DNA of 64,000 nucleotides from Azospirillum sp. TSH58 (GTDB taxonomy: Bacteria; Pseudomonadota; Alphaproteobacteria; Azospirillales; Azospirillaceae): NCBI RefSeq assembly GCF_003119115.1, contig NZ_CP022364.1, forward strand, positions 706,501-770,500, written 5' to 3'. The translations under genes were made by a program, and so were the position numbers. How positions within the stretch are numbered: position 1 is the stretch's first letter; each line of letters opens with the position of its first letter. Of this stretch, positions 33,270-41,465 are shown piece by piece. Below the pieces are notes generated by a model that saw only the letters and a program-made list of their open reading frames with translations, made no database searches and was not told the DNA's origin.

Positions 33270-34037
33270 ATGCGCAAGGCTCTTTTCACCGCCGCGCTTG
33301 CGATGGCAAGCGGGATGGCTCTGTTCAGCACCCCCGCCGCCGCCTGCAACGACGAGGCGTACATCGGCACCGTCTGCACATTCGCGTTCGATTGGTGCCC
33401 CCGCAACTACATCCCGGCCGATGGCCGGACGTTGGCGATCCGCGAGTATCAGGCGCTGTTCGCCCTGGTCGGCTTCCGCTACGGCGGCGACAACGCGAAC
33501 ACTTTCGGCATCTCCGATCTGCGCGGCCGCGCCGCCATCGGCACCGGGACGGGTCCGGGCCTGACGAACATCGCCATCGGCGCCAAGGTCGGCCAGCAGG
33601 AGCTTCTGCTGTCGGCCGCCCAGGTCCCGCTGCAGCCGCACACCCACACCGCCACCTTCACCGGCACCGGCGGCGGTTCGGGCGGCTCGACCACCGTTCC
33701 CTTCACCGGCACCGTCAGCGTTCCGATCACCAACGGCGGCACCCCGGTGTCGGCCCCGACCTCGGGCACCGTCTATCTCGGCGACACCTCGATCGACGAC
33801 GGCGGCGCCGGCATGACCCTGAAGGGCCCGTACAACACCAGTGGTCCGGGCACGGGCGCCAAGGTCGCCGGCACGGCCAGCGGCTCCATCACGGTTCCCA
33901 ACACCGGCATCACCGGTGGGACCGTGGCGGTCGCCCCCGCGTCGGCCGGCGCCACCCAGAAGGTCTCCACCCAGTCCCCGGCGATCGGACAGACCGTCTG
34001 CATCGTCGCCAACGGCCTCTACCCGAACCGTCCGTAA
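33270..34037 (+). CDS. secreted phage-tail-collar-like protein, copy 1
   Basis: A 255-residue protein with a signal peptide (MRKALFTAALAMASGMALFS, cleavage likely in TPAAAC, about residue 25) and a collar/microcystin-dependent (MdpB-like) domain: GTVCTFAFDWCPRNYIPADG, ALFALVGFRYGGD, ISDLRGRAAIG and PLQPHTHTATF. The rest is Gly/Thr/Ser-rich beta sequence. Four Cys (two in the VC...WC block, one at the mature N-terminus, one near the C-terminus) are shared by all three copies, which suggests disulfides. Collar domains usually occur in phage tail fibres without signal peptides; no phage gene is nearby. Ribosome site AAGGAC. First of three tandem paralogues. Confidence 0.85.
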   Translation: MRKALFTAALAMASGMALFSTPAAACNDEAYIGTVCTFAFDWCPRNYIPADGRTLAIREYQALFALVGFRYGGDNANTFGISDLRGRAAIGTGTGPGLTNIAIGAKVGQQELLLSAAQVPLQPHTHTATFTGTGGGSGGSTTVPFTGTVSVPITNGGTPVSAPTSGTVYLGDTSIDDGGAGMTLKGPYNTSGPGTGAKVAGTASGSITVPNTGITGGTVAVAPASAGATQKVSTQSPAIGQTVCIVANGLYPNRP

Positions 34038-34085
34038 CGGATCCCCCAAAAAAAAGCCGAACACTCCCAACGCCGAGGACACATC

Positions 34086-34853
34086 ATGCGCAAGACCCTC
34101 CTTTCCGCCGCCTTTGCCATGGCGAGCGGCATGGCCCTGTTGAGCACCCCCGCCGCCGCCTGCAACGTGGAGCCGTACATCGGCACCATCTGCACCTATT
34201 CGTTCGACTGGTGCCCCCAGGGCTACGTGGTGGCCGACGGCCGCACGCTGGCGGTCCGCGAGAACCAGGCCCTGTTCGCCCTGATCGGCTACCGCTACGG
34301 CGGCAACAACAACGATCTCTTCGCCGTCCCCGACCTGCGCGGCCGCGCCGCCATCGGGTCCGGCACCGGCCCCGGGCTGGCGAACATCGCCATCGGCGCC
34401 AAGGTCGGCCAGCAAGAGCTTCTGCTCTCGGCCGCCCAGGTGCCGCTGCAGCCGCACACTCACACCGCCACCTTCACCGGCACCGGCGGCGGCTCGGGCG
34501 GCTCGACCACCGTTCCCTTCACCGGCACCGTCAACGTGCCCATCACCAACGGCGGCAACCCGGTGTCCGCCCCGACCTCGGGCACCGTCTATCTCGGCGA
34601 CACTTCGATCGACGACGGCGGCGCCGGCGTCTTCCTGAAGGGGCCGTACAACACCAGCGGCCCTGGCACCGGCGCCAAGGTCGCCGGCACGACCAGCGGC
34701 ACCGTCACGGTTCCGAACACCGGCATCACCGGCGGGACCGTGGCGATCGCCCCCGCGTCGGCCGGCGCCACCCAGAAGGTGTCCACCCAGTCCCCGGCGA
34801 TCGGGCAGACCGTCTGCATCGCGACCGTCGGCCTCTACCCGAACCGTCCGTAA
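34086..34853 (+). CDS. secreted phage-tail-collar-like protein, copy 2
   Basis: Exactly the same length as copy 1 (255 residues), starting 816 nt after it. Signal peptide MRKTLLSAAFAMASGMALLS with TPAAAC. Collar motifs DWCPQGYVVADGRTLAVREN, LFALIGYRYGGNN and VPDLRGRAAIG. The stretch from IAIGAKVGQQELLLSAAQVP onward is nearly identical to copy 1, so duplication is recent or homogenised; the N-terminal domain differs most. The gap to copy 1 is only 48 nt and repeats the leader GAGGACACATC, so the two are probably co-transcribed. Confidence 0.85.
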   Translation: MRKTLLSAAFAMASGMALLSTPAAACNVEPYIGTICTYSFDWCPQGYVVADGRTLAVRENQALFALIGYRYGGNNNDLFAVPDLRGRAAIGSGTGPGLANIAIGAKVGQQELLLSAAQVPLQPHTHTATFTGTGGGSGGSTTVPFTGTVNVPITNGGNPVSAPTSGTVYLGDTSIDDGGAGVFLKGPYNTSGPGTGAKVAGTTSGTVTVPNTGITGGTVAIAPASAGATQKVSTQSPAIGQTVCIATVGLYPNRP

Positions 34854-34860
34854 CGGCGCG

Positions 34861-34896
34861 GGCCTGCCCCCTCCGGATGCGCGGAGGGGGCAGGCC
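34861..34896 (+). terminator. Perfect 15-bp hairpin after collar copy 2
   Basis: GGCCTGCCCCCTCCG (34861-34875) pairs perfectly with CGGAGGGGGCAGGCC (34882-34896), loop of six. There is no T-run, so termination is plausible but not certain. It separates copies 1-2 from copy 3. Confidence 0.6.
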
Positions 34897-35123
34897 ATCC
34901 CCTGTTCCAGCGTTCATCGACAGGCTTTGGCGCCGACACGGCGCCCTTTCCGCCGGCCACGACGCCTCCTCTCGCCGTCGATCCGTGAAAAAATTTAATA
35001 AAAAATAGTCCTCATTCAAAATGATCGCGTATGAGAAATTATCTCAACAATAAAAACAACGCCGATCACTTTTAAAAAATCCTACGATATCCCCCAATAC
35101 CATCCCAAAATCAAGGACACACC

Positions 35124-35897
35124 ATGTTCAGGATGTCCCTCCCGATCGCCGCCGCGATGGCCGGCGGCATGGCTTTGTTCAGCGTGCCAGCGGCGGCCTG
35201 CACGTCCTACCAATACACCGGCACCTTGTGCACCGTCCCGTTCGACTGGTGCCCGGAGGGGTTCGCCATGGCCGATGGCCAGTCTCTGCCGATCCAACAA
35301 TACCAGCCTCTGTACGCGCTGCTCGGCACCCGCTACGGCGGCGACGGCAAGACCAGCTTCAACCTCCCCGACCTGCGCGGACGCGCTGTCATCGGCGCCG
35401 GCACCGGCATCGGACTGATAAGAACCCCTCTGGGCCAAGCCCTCGGCCAACAGGCTGTCACGCTGACCCAGGATCAGGTGCCGCTGAAATCGCACAACCA
35501 CAGCGCCAGCTTCGCCGGCACCGGCGCCCAGGGCGGCACCGGGACCATCGTCCCCTTCACCGGCACCGTCAGCGTTCCCATCACCAACGGCGGCAATCCA
35601 GTGTCGGCCCCGACCTCGGGCACCGTCTATCTCAGCACCACCTCGATCGACGACGGCGGCTCCGGTGCCACCATCAAGGGGCCGTACAACACCAACGCCC
35701 CCTCGACGAGCACCGGCGCCAAGGTCACCGGCACGACCAACGGCACCATCAACGTCCCGTTCACCGGCTTCACCGGCGGCAATGTGTCGGTCGCCGCGGC
35801 GGGCGCGTTGGCTTCGAAGAGCGTCCCCACCCAGCCGCCCTCGCTCGCGCTGAACGTCTGCATCGCGCTCAAGGGGGAATGGCCGGACCGCCAATAG
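35124..35897 (+). CDS. secreted phage-tail-collar-like protein, copy 3
   Basis: A 257-residue, more diverged paralogue of the two preceding genes. Signal peptide MFRMSLPIAAAMAGGMALFS with VPAAAC. Collar motifs DWCPEGFAMADGQSLPIQQY, LYALLGTRYGGDGK and LPDLRGRAVIGAG, and HNHSASFAGTG in place of the PHTHTATF of the others. The four Cys and the C-terminal VCIAL are kept. It has its own AT-rich 270-nt upstream region and the same type of leader (AAGGACACACC), so separate transcription is likely. Confidence 0.85.
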   Translation: MFRMSLPIAAAMAGGMALFSVPAAACTSYQYTGTLCTVPFDWCPEGFAMADGQSLPIQQYQPLYALLGTRYGGDGKTSFNLPDLRGRAVIGAGTGIGLIRTPLGQALGQQAVTLTQDQVPLKSHNHSASFAGTGAQGGTGTIVPFTGTVSVPITNGGNPVSAPTSGTVYLSTTSIDDGGSGATIKGPYNTNAPSTSTGAKVTGTTNGTINVPFTGFTGGNVSVAAAGALASKSVPTQPPSLALNVCIALKGEWPDRQ

Positions 35898-35948
35898 CGT
35901 GTCCGTCCCGCGACCGGGCGGTCACCACCAGGGGGCACCAGTAGAGGA

Positions 35949-37268
35949 TCACCAGTAGGTCATGGCGTCGGCGTAGAGCCCGCGCAGGTCCTCCTCCGTC
36001 ACCGGGCGGGGCGCGATGGTCAGCAGCCGTTGCTGGGCCATCGCGCCGCGCACCAGGTCCGGGATGTCCGCCGCGCCGTAGCCGAGCGCCGACAGGCCGT
36101 TGGGCAGATGGGTCGCCCGCATCATGGCGATCAGCCGGGCGGCCAGAACCGCACCGCCGTCCGCCGGGGAGACGTCGCGGACCTCCGCCCCCAGCGCCTC
36201 GGCGGCGCGCCGATGGCGTTCGGGCTCGGCGGAGCCGGTGAAGCGGAAGGCGGCCGGCGCGTTCAGCACCACCGAGATGCCGTGCGGCACCATCGGGTTG
36301 GCCTTCTCATAGCCGCGCGCCGTGAAGCGGTGGTTCATCCCGGCGACGGAGTAGGACATGGCGTGCGGGATGTGCACCCCCGCGTTGCCGAAGGCCAGAC
36401 CGGCCAGAGTCGCCGCGAACATCAGGGCGTCGCGCGCCTCCTCGTCCGCCGGGTCGTTTACGGCGCGCTCCAGATACTGCCCGCCGAGCCGGATGGCCTG
36501 GAGGCTGCCGATGTCGGACCAGGGGTTGGCGCCCTGGTAGGGCGGGCGCGGGTTGGCCGCGTCGGGCTTCGGGCGGGAGCGGTAGGACCGCGCGGTGTGG
36601 CTCTCGATGGCGTGGGTCAGCACGTCGAAGCCGGTGGAGGCGATGATGCCCGGCGGCAGGCTGTCGATGGTCGCCGGATCGACCAGCGCCAGATTCGGCC
36701 GCAGGTAGCGGGAGGAGATGCCGGTCTTCACCCGCATCTCGACATGGTCGAAGATGGCGACGCCCGTCGTCTCGCTGCCGGTGCCGCAGGTCGTCGGGCA
36801 GGCGATGTGCGGCTTCACCGGACCGGGCACCGGGCGCCCCTCGCCCAGCGGCTTGTTGACGTAGACGAGGAAGTCCGCCGGGTGGGTGGCGTAGAGGTTC
36901 GCCGCCTTGGCCGTGTCGATCACCGACCCGCCGCCGATGGAGACATAGCCGTCGAACCGGCCGTCGCGGGCGAAGTCCGCCGCCTCCAGGAAGGACGCGC
37001 TGGTCGGCTCCACCGCGCAGCGGTCGTAGACGGCGACGTCCAGCCCCGCCCCCTTCAGCGAGTCCAGCGCCGCCGCGAAGGGCGCGATCCCGGCCACATG
37101 GGGGTCGGTGAACAGGGCCACCCGGCGCATGCCCATGGCCTTGGCGTCGTTCCCCGCCTCCGCCAGCATGCCGCGGCCGAACTTCATCGACGCGGCCTCC
37201 ACCGTGAAGCCGCTGTCGCCGTTCGGCAGGATGGGATGGGCGATGGGGTTGGTCAGGCGGTCGGTCAT
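35949..37268 (-). CDS. hydroxyacid-oxoacid transhydrogenase
   Basis: A 439-residue iron-containing alcohol dehydrogenase of the ADHFE1/HOT type, which oxidises 4-hydroxybutyrate to succinate semialdehyde while reducing 2-oxoglutarate to D-2-hydroxyglutarate. Motifs: SIGGGSVIDTAKAANLYATH, PTTCGTGSETTGVAIFDH, GFDVLTHAIESHTARSYRSR and the diagnostic FGNAGVHIPHAMSYSVAGMN. Start ATG 37268 with GGGAGG. Last in a same-strand run with the DUF2339 and DUF72 genes, though an 87-nt gap leaves operon membership open. Substrates are by family. Confidence 0.88.
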   Translation of the reverse strand: MTDRLTNPIAHPILPNGDSGFTVEAASMKFGRGMLAEAGNDAKAMGMRRVALFTDPHVAGIAPFAAALDSLKGAGLDVAVYDRCAVEPTSASFLEAADFARDGRFDGYVSIGGGSVIDTAKAANLYATHPADFLVYVNKPLGEGRPVPGPVKPHIACPTTCGTGSETTGVAIFDHVEMRVKTGISSRYLRPNLALVDPATIDSLPPGIIASTGFDVLTHAIESHTARSYRSRPKPDAANPRPPYQGANPWSDIGSLQAIRLGGQYLERAVNDPADEEARDALMFAATLAGLAFGNAGVHIPHAMSYSVAGMNHRFTARGYEKANPMVPHGISVVLNAPAAFRFTGSAEPERHRRAAEALGAEVRDVSPADGGAVLAARLIAMMRATHLPNGLSALGYGAADIPDLVRGAMAQQRLLTIAPRPVTEEDLRGLYADAMTYW

Positions 37269-37355
37269 GGGCGTGGTCCTCCCGATCGTTGTTTTATGCG
37301 TTCGTTGCCGTCATCGGAGCGCGAGAGGGGGGCGGCTGTCAACCCGACCGTTCGC

Positions 37356-40022
37356 TCAGGCGACTGTTCGCCCTCCCTGCGGCGCGCTGCCCTGGAGCCG
37401 CCGGTAGAGGTAGCCGACGCCGATCAGGCTCAGCCCGAGCCCGAGGAAGGAGGCGACGCGGTACAGCCCGCCCAGCTCGGCCATGTCGCTGAGGAAGACC
37501 TTGGCGACCACCGTCAGGATCAGCGCCATCGCGGCGTGGCGCAGCCAGCCCAGCCGGTACCGCAGGGCGGCGACCAGCATCAGCACCGCCGCCGCCAGGA
37601 AGCCGGCGGAATAGCCGTACCATTCGGCGTCCGGCAGCTCCGGCCCGGAGAGGACCGGTCCCTGGAAGGCGTGGCGGATCTCCAGCGCCAGATTCATGCC
37701 GAGCAGGGCCAGCGGCAACAGGGCCGCCCAGGGGCGCAGACGGGCCGGCAGCGGCTCCACCCACAGGAACAGCAGCCCGAGCAGGGCGGGAAGCCCGTAG
37801 GCGAGCAGCAGCGTGTTCGCCACCGGCCACGCGCCCACCGCCTCCCCGCTCCACAGCGGGTTCAGGACGACGAGATGCAGCGCCGCCGCCTGGATCGCCG
37901 CCAGCCCGGCCAGGATGCGCCGCCCCCACACCGCCACCGGCCGCGTCCGCCAGCGCCGCCCCGTCGCCAGCAGCAGGGCCAGCGCCAGCCAGACCAGCGT
38001 GTGCAGCGCCACCTCGCGCAGGGTATCGGGCGGCTCGTCCAGCGTGCCGCGGGTCAGCGCCTGGATGCCGAGCGACAGCAGCAGCGTGAGGAAGGCCAGC
38101 CCGCCGGCCTCCAGCAGCGCCACAACCCCGTCATCACCCTTGCCGTCCGGAGCGGAGCGCAGCCAGTGGGCGGCCAGGAAGAAGCCGGCCGCGGGCAGGC
38201 CGTAGCCGTAGACGATCCAGCCGAGCCCGTCCTCCCCATACTCCAGAACGGAGGGGTTCAGCGCCAGCCGGACCAGGACGGCGCCCGCCACCAGCAGGAT
38301 CACCGCGCGCAGCGAGCGCAGGCCCAGGTGCCGCTCCAGCCACGCCAGCACCGGCACCTGGGCGGCCAGCGCCACGGTCAGCCACGCCTCGCGCAGCATC
38401 ATGACGGCGCCGAGGCTGAGCGCCCCGGCGGCCCCGGCGGCGAAGGCGGCGAGCCCGAGACTGACGCCCGGCTGGTGCCGGTGCCGGGCCAGCGGGCCGC
38501 TTCCGGCGACCAGCAGCGCCGCCAGCGCCAGGCTGGCCATCGGCCACAGCGTGTCGCCCTGCGGCGGGTCCAGCCGCCAGTAGGCGAGCGCCAGAAGCAC
38601 CACCGGCATCCAGGCCGCCAGCGACGACCACAGCGCCGCCCGCGCCGACCGCCACAGGGCCATGAAGCCGCACATCCCGTACAGCAGGGCGAAGCCGGCG
38701 ACCGCCCACAGGAAGCGCCCGGACTGGAGCGGCAACCCCGACCCCGGAGGGGGCACGATGGGGTGCCCGTCGGCGGTGACGGCGGGCGGCGGCAGCGGCC
38801 AGCGCGGCACAGTCCAGCCGGCGAAGGCGAGCAGAACCGCCAGCGCGCCGATCCAGGCGACACCGGCGATCCGCTCGATCCGCCGCCCTGCCGCGACGCA
38901 GAGCAGCCCGAACAGGGCGAGCATCACCAGCGATCCGGTGCGGTGCCCGTCCACGGTGACGAGCATCGCCATCAGGAGGCCCAGAACCGCCACCGCGGCG
39001 ACGGCCAGCCGGTCGGCGCGCGGACGCCCCTTCCAGCGCAGCAGGTCGAACAGGCTGGTCCGCGCCACCGCCTCGACCGGCCCGGCCAACAGGGCGGGCA
39101 TCAGGAACAGCCCGGCGGTCAGCAGCAGGTAGATGCCGACCGGCAGGGCGTCGCCGGGATTCCAGCCGCCGACGTACCAGACCGGCACCCAGCCCGACGC
39201 CCCGACCAGCGTGCCCAGACCCAGCCAGCGCCAGCCGCGCCACAGCACCACCGTCATGCCGGCGCCCGACAGGGCCAGCAGATAGGCGAACAGCCCCCAG
39301 GCCGATCCCCCGATGGACGAGACCAGCAGCGGCGTCGCGAAGCCGCCCAGCAGCCCGAGCGCCGCGATGTAGGGTCCCTGGAGCAGCGACAGCGCCATCC
39401 CCAGCGCCGCCAGCCCGCCGAGCAGCGCGAAGGCCAGCGGAGGGGCGAACAGATCGTAGAGAACGTAGCCGCCATAGACGCTGGCGAAGCCGGTGAACAG
39501 CCCCGCCGCGGTCAGGGCTGGCGGCACCGGATCGCGGCCCCCCGGCTCCGCCCGCCCGCCGCGCTGCCGCAGCCATTCCCCGCCGACCATCAGCGCCGCC
39601 GCAGAGAGCAGGCCGAGCGTGACGCGCACGCCGGGGCCGAGCCAGCCCTGCTCGATCGACATCTTGATGAAGAAGGCCGCCGCCAGGGCGACCGTGGCCC
39701 CGCCCAGCCAGATCAGCCAGCGCCCGGCCAGCGCGTCCTCCAGCCGGCTCCACACGGACAGCGGAGGTGGCGAGGGCTCCGGGGGCGGTTGGGTCGGCGG
39801 CGGCTCCGGCGGAGCCTCCACCATGACGGCAGCGTCCGCGGCCGGAGCATCGACCGGCGCGGCGTCAACCGTCACCGGCCCCTGCACCGGCCCCTGCACC
39901 GGCCCCTGCAAGCGCTCCAGCGCTTGCCGCAGCCGGGCGATCTCGCGTTCCTGCGCCGTCAGCCGGCGGTTGAACCGGTGGGCGACGATGGCCCCGATCA
40001 GCACCAGAAGAATGACGTCCAT
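37356..40022 (-). CDS. DUF2339 polytopic membrane protein
   Basis: An 888-residue protein. One N-terminal hydrophobic helix (DVILLVLIGAIVA), a short coiled segment (AQEREIARLRQALERLQ), a Pro/Ala/Val-rich linker with a GPVQ repeat, then LAGRWLIWLGGATVALAAAF and more than 20 further hydrophobic segments typical of DUF2339. Function unknown; probably an inner-membrane protein. Start ATG 40022; the longer frame has no similarity. The 12-nt repeat at 39877-39912 lies in the linker. Confidence 0.87.
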   Translation of the reverse strand: MDVILLVLIGAIVAHRFNRRLTAQEREIARLRQALERLQGPVQGPVQGPVTVDAAPVDAPAADAAVMVEAPPEPPPTQPPPEPSPPPLSVWSRLEDALAGRWLIWLGGATVALAAAFFIKMSIEQGWLGPGVRVTLGLLSAAALMVGGEWLRQRGGRAEPGGRDPVPPALTAAGLFTGFASVYGGYVLYDLFAPPLAFALLGGLAALGMALSLLQGPYIAALGLLGGFATPLLVSSIGGSAWGLFAYLLALSGAGMTVVLWRGWRWLGLGTLVGASGWVPVWYVGGWNPGDALPVGIYLLLTAGLFLMPALLAGPVEAVARTSLFDLLRWKGRPRADRLAVAAVAVLGLLMAMLVTVDGHRTGSLVMLALFGLLCVAAGRRIERIAGVAWIGALAVLLAFAGWTVPRWPLPPPAVTADGHPIVPPPGSGLPLQSGRFLWAVAGFALLYGMCGFMALWRSARAALWSSLAAWMPVVLLALAYWRLDPPQGDTLWPMASLALAALLVAGSGPLARHRHQPGVSLGLAAFAAGAAGALSLGAVMMLREAWLTVALAAQVPVLAWLERHLGLRSLRAVILLVAGAVLVRLALNPSVLEYGEDGLGWIVYGYGLPAAGFFLAAHWLRSAPDGKGDDGVVALLEAGGLAFLTLLLSLGIQALTRGTLDEPPDTLREVALHTLVWLALALLLATGRRWRTRPVAVWGRRILAGLAAIQAAALHLVVLNPLWSGEAVGAWPVANTLLLAYGLPALLGLLFLWVEPLPARLRPWAALLPLALLGMNLALEIRHAFQGPVLSGPELPDAEWYGYSAGFLAAAVLMLVAALRYRLGWLRHAAMALILTVVAKVFLSDMAELGGLYRVASFLGLGLSLIGVGYLYRRLQGSAPQGGRTVA
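39877..39912. repeat. 12-nt tandem repeat, 3 copies, within DUF2339 gene
   Basis: GGCCCCTGCACC occurs exactly at 39877-39888 and 39889-39900, with a near copy at 39901-39912. It encodes a GPVQ linker repeat on the coding strand. Confidence 0.9.
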
Positions 40023-40066
40023 GCCCGACCGCCCCGGCTGCGCTTGCTGTCGCGCAACGATAGCGG

Positions 40067-40852
40067 TCAGCCGCCGGGCTTGTCTCTCTGACCTGTGGAG
40101 GCACCCAAACGGCTCATCAGCGTCAGCGCGTCGTCGACCGCGTGGAAGTCCGCCGTGTTGTCGAAGACGCACCAGGCCGGGCGCTCCCGCGCCTCCTCCC
40201 GGAAGCGCCGCGCCAGCCGGTCCAGGACGTCCAGCGGGTAGGCGCTGCGGTACATCACCGGCGATCCGTGCAGCCGCCAGTAGCGGAAACCGTCCCAGCC
40301 CGCCGGCTCCGCCGCCGCGGGCACCGGCGCCGGGTCGGCGGCGGCGCGGGCGACGGCGTGGTCGATCAGCAGGCGGTCCGGCTCCGCCGCGAACCAGCTC
40401 GGGTGGCGCGGTTCGCAGACGACGAGGCCGGCGAACCGCTCGCGCAGGGCCGCGAAGAAGGGACCGGCCACCGCCGGGTCGAAGCGCAGCGTCGGCGGCA
40501 ACTGCACCAGCAGCGGTCCCAGCCGGTCGCCAAGATGGCCGACCTCGTACAGGTAATGCTCCAGCGGGGCGGCGCAGTCCTTCAGGCGCTGCTCGTGCGT
40601 GATGGCGCGCGGCAGCTTGACCGCGAAGCGGAAGTCCGGCGGCGTCGAGGCCGCCCAGCGCTCCCAGGTCTCCGGTTTGTGCGGGCGGTAGAAGCGGCTG
40701 TTGACCTCCGTCATCGGGAAGACGCGGGCGTAGCGCTCCAGATGCGTGCCCTCCGCCGGGAAGGCCGGGGCGGAGGGTTTCGGGATGCTCCAGCCGGCGC
40801 AGCCGATGCGGATGGCGTTGATGGTCCCTTCGGCCAAGCCTCTGCTCTCCAT
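40067..40852 (-). CDS. DUF72 domain protein (YecE-like)
   Basis: A 261-residue TIM-barrel-like DUF72 protein: IRIGCAGWSIPK at the N-terminus, YARVFPMTEVNSRFYRPHKP, FRFAVKLPRAITHEQRL, LGPLLVQLPPTLRFD, EPRHPSWF and the C-terminal YWRLHGSP and CVFDNTADFHAVDDAL. Function not established for the family. Start ATG 40852; the longer frame overlaps the upstream gene. It follows the 120-residue hypothetical gene by 19 nt. Confidence 0.9.
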   Translation of the reverse strand: MESRGLAEGTINAIRIGCAGWSIPKPSAPAFPAEGTHLERYARVFPMTEVNSRFYRPHKPETWERWAASTPPDFRFAVKLPRAITHEQRLKDCAAPLEHYLYEVGHLGDRLGPLLVQLPPTLRFDPAVAGPFFAALRERFAGLVVCEPRHPSWFAAEPDRLLIDHAVARAAADPAPVPAAAEPAGWDGFRYWRLHGSPVMYRSAYPLDVLDRLARRFREEARERPAWCVFDNTADFHAVDDALTLMSRLGASTGQRDKPGG

Positions 40853-40871
40853 GGGCGCGTGCGTTCCCGCC

Positions 40872-41234
40872 TTAGAACAGCGTCGGCTGCCGCTCGTCCC
40901 GCCGCCGGGCGCCACCGGCGTGGTCGGCCGCATGATTGGAGTCCGCGATCAGGCGGGCCATCTCCCGCCGCGCCTTCTCCGCTTCGTAGCCGCCGCGGTA
41001 GCGCCCGACGAAGCCCTTTTGGCAAGCCCGGCTGAATCGCTGCGACGCGGTTTCCCAATCGTCGCCGGGGCGCAGCCAACTCACATAGCTGATGCCGGTC
41101 CGCGGGTCGGTGCGCAGGTAGCGGCCATGCCCCTTCGGACCCCGCACCCACTGGCCGGGATTCAGGCGCAGAGCCCCCCGCGCAAGCAGCAGGGACACCT
41201 GCGGGGTGAGGTCGATGGTCGGAAAATACGGCAT
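40872..41234 (-). CDS. hypothetical protein
   Basis: A 120-residue basic soluble protein I cannot assign. Strand-rich N-terminus (MPYFPTIDLTPQVSLLLARG), a glycine/aromatic centre (KGHGRYLRTDPRTGISYVSW) and a charged helical C-terminus (YEAEKARREMARLIADSNHA). No signal peptide. Start ATG 41234 with GAGGG at good spacing; the longer frame runs into promoter-like DNA. Probably co-transcribed with the DUF72 gene. Confidence 0.65.
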   Translation of the reverse strand: MPYFPTIDLTPQVSLLLARGALRLNPGQWVRGPKGHGRYLRTDPRTGISYVSWLRPGDDWETASQRFSRACQKGFVGRYRGGYEAEKARREMARLIADSNHAADHAGGARRRDERQPTLF

Positions 41235-41465
41235 GACGAACCCTCTCGGCGGCGCGCCGGGGGGCGGGCCGCGAACGTCTCTTCTCTGGCTTCGGAATGC
41301 CCTGGATATGGGGATTTCAGCCCGTTTGTTCAAGTTTTGTTCACGGTCAAGCCCTGGCTGCTTTGACGGTTATTCGGGCCGTGTCCCCTGAACTTGTCCG
41401 TTGAGTGAACGGGCCGTCCGTCCTAGGCTCCGGCTCAGCTTTTTCCCTGATGGTCACGAGAGCGC

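Noticed and set aside
33270..35897. Collar-domain genes as a prophage or tailocin remnant
   Set aside because: All three have signal peptides, there are no other phage structural, integrase or lysis genes nearby, and the flanking genes are metabolic.
36030..40091. A 1353-codon plus-strand frame antisense to the HOT and DUF2339 genes
   Set aside because: It spans two clear minus-strand genes and their intergenic gap; composition is His/Arg/Gln/Gly-rich shadow sequence with no domain.
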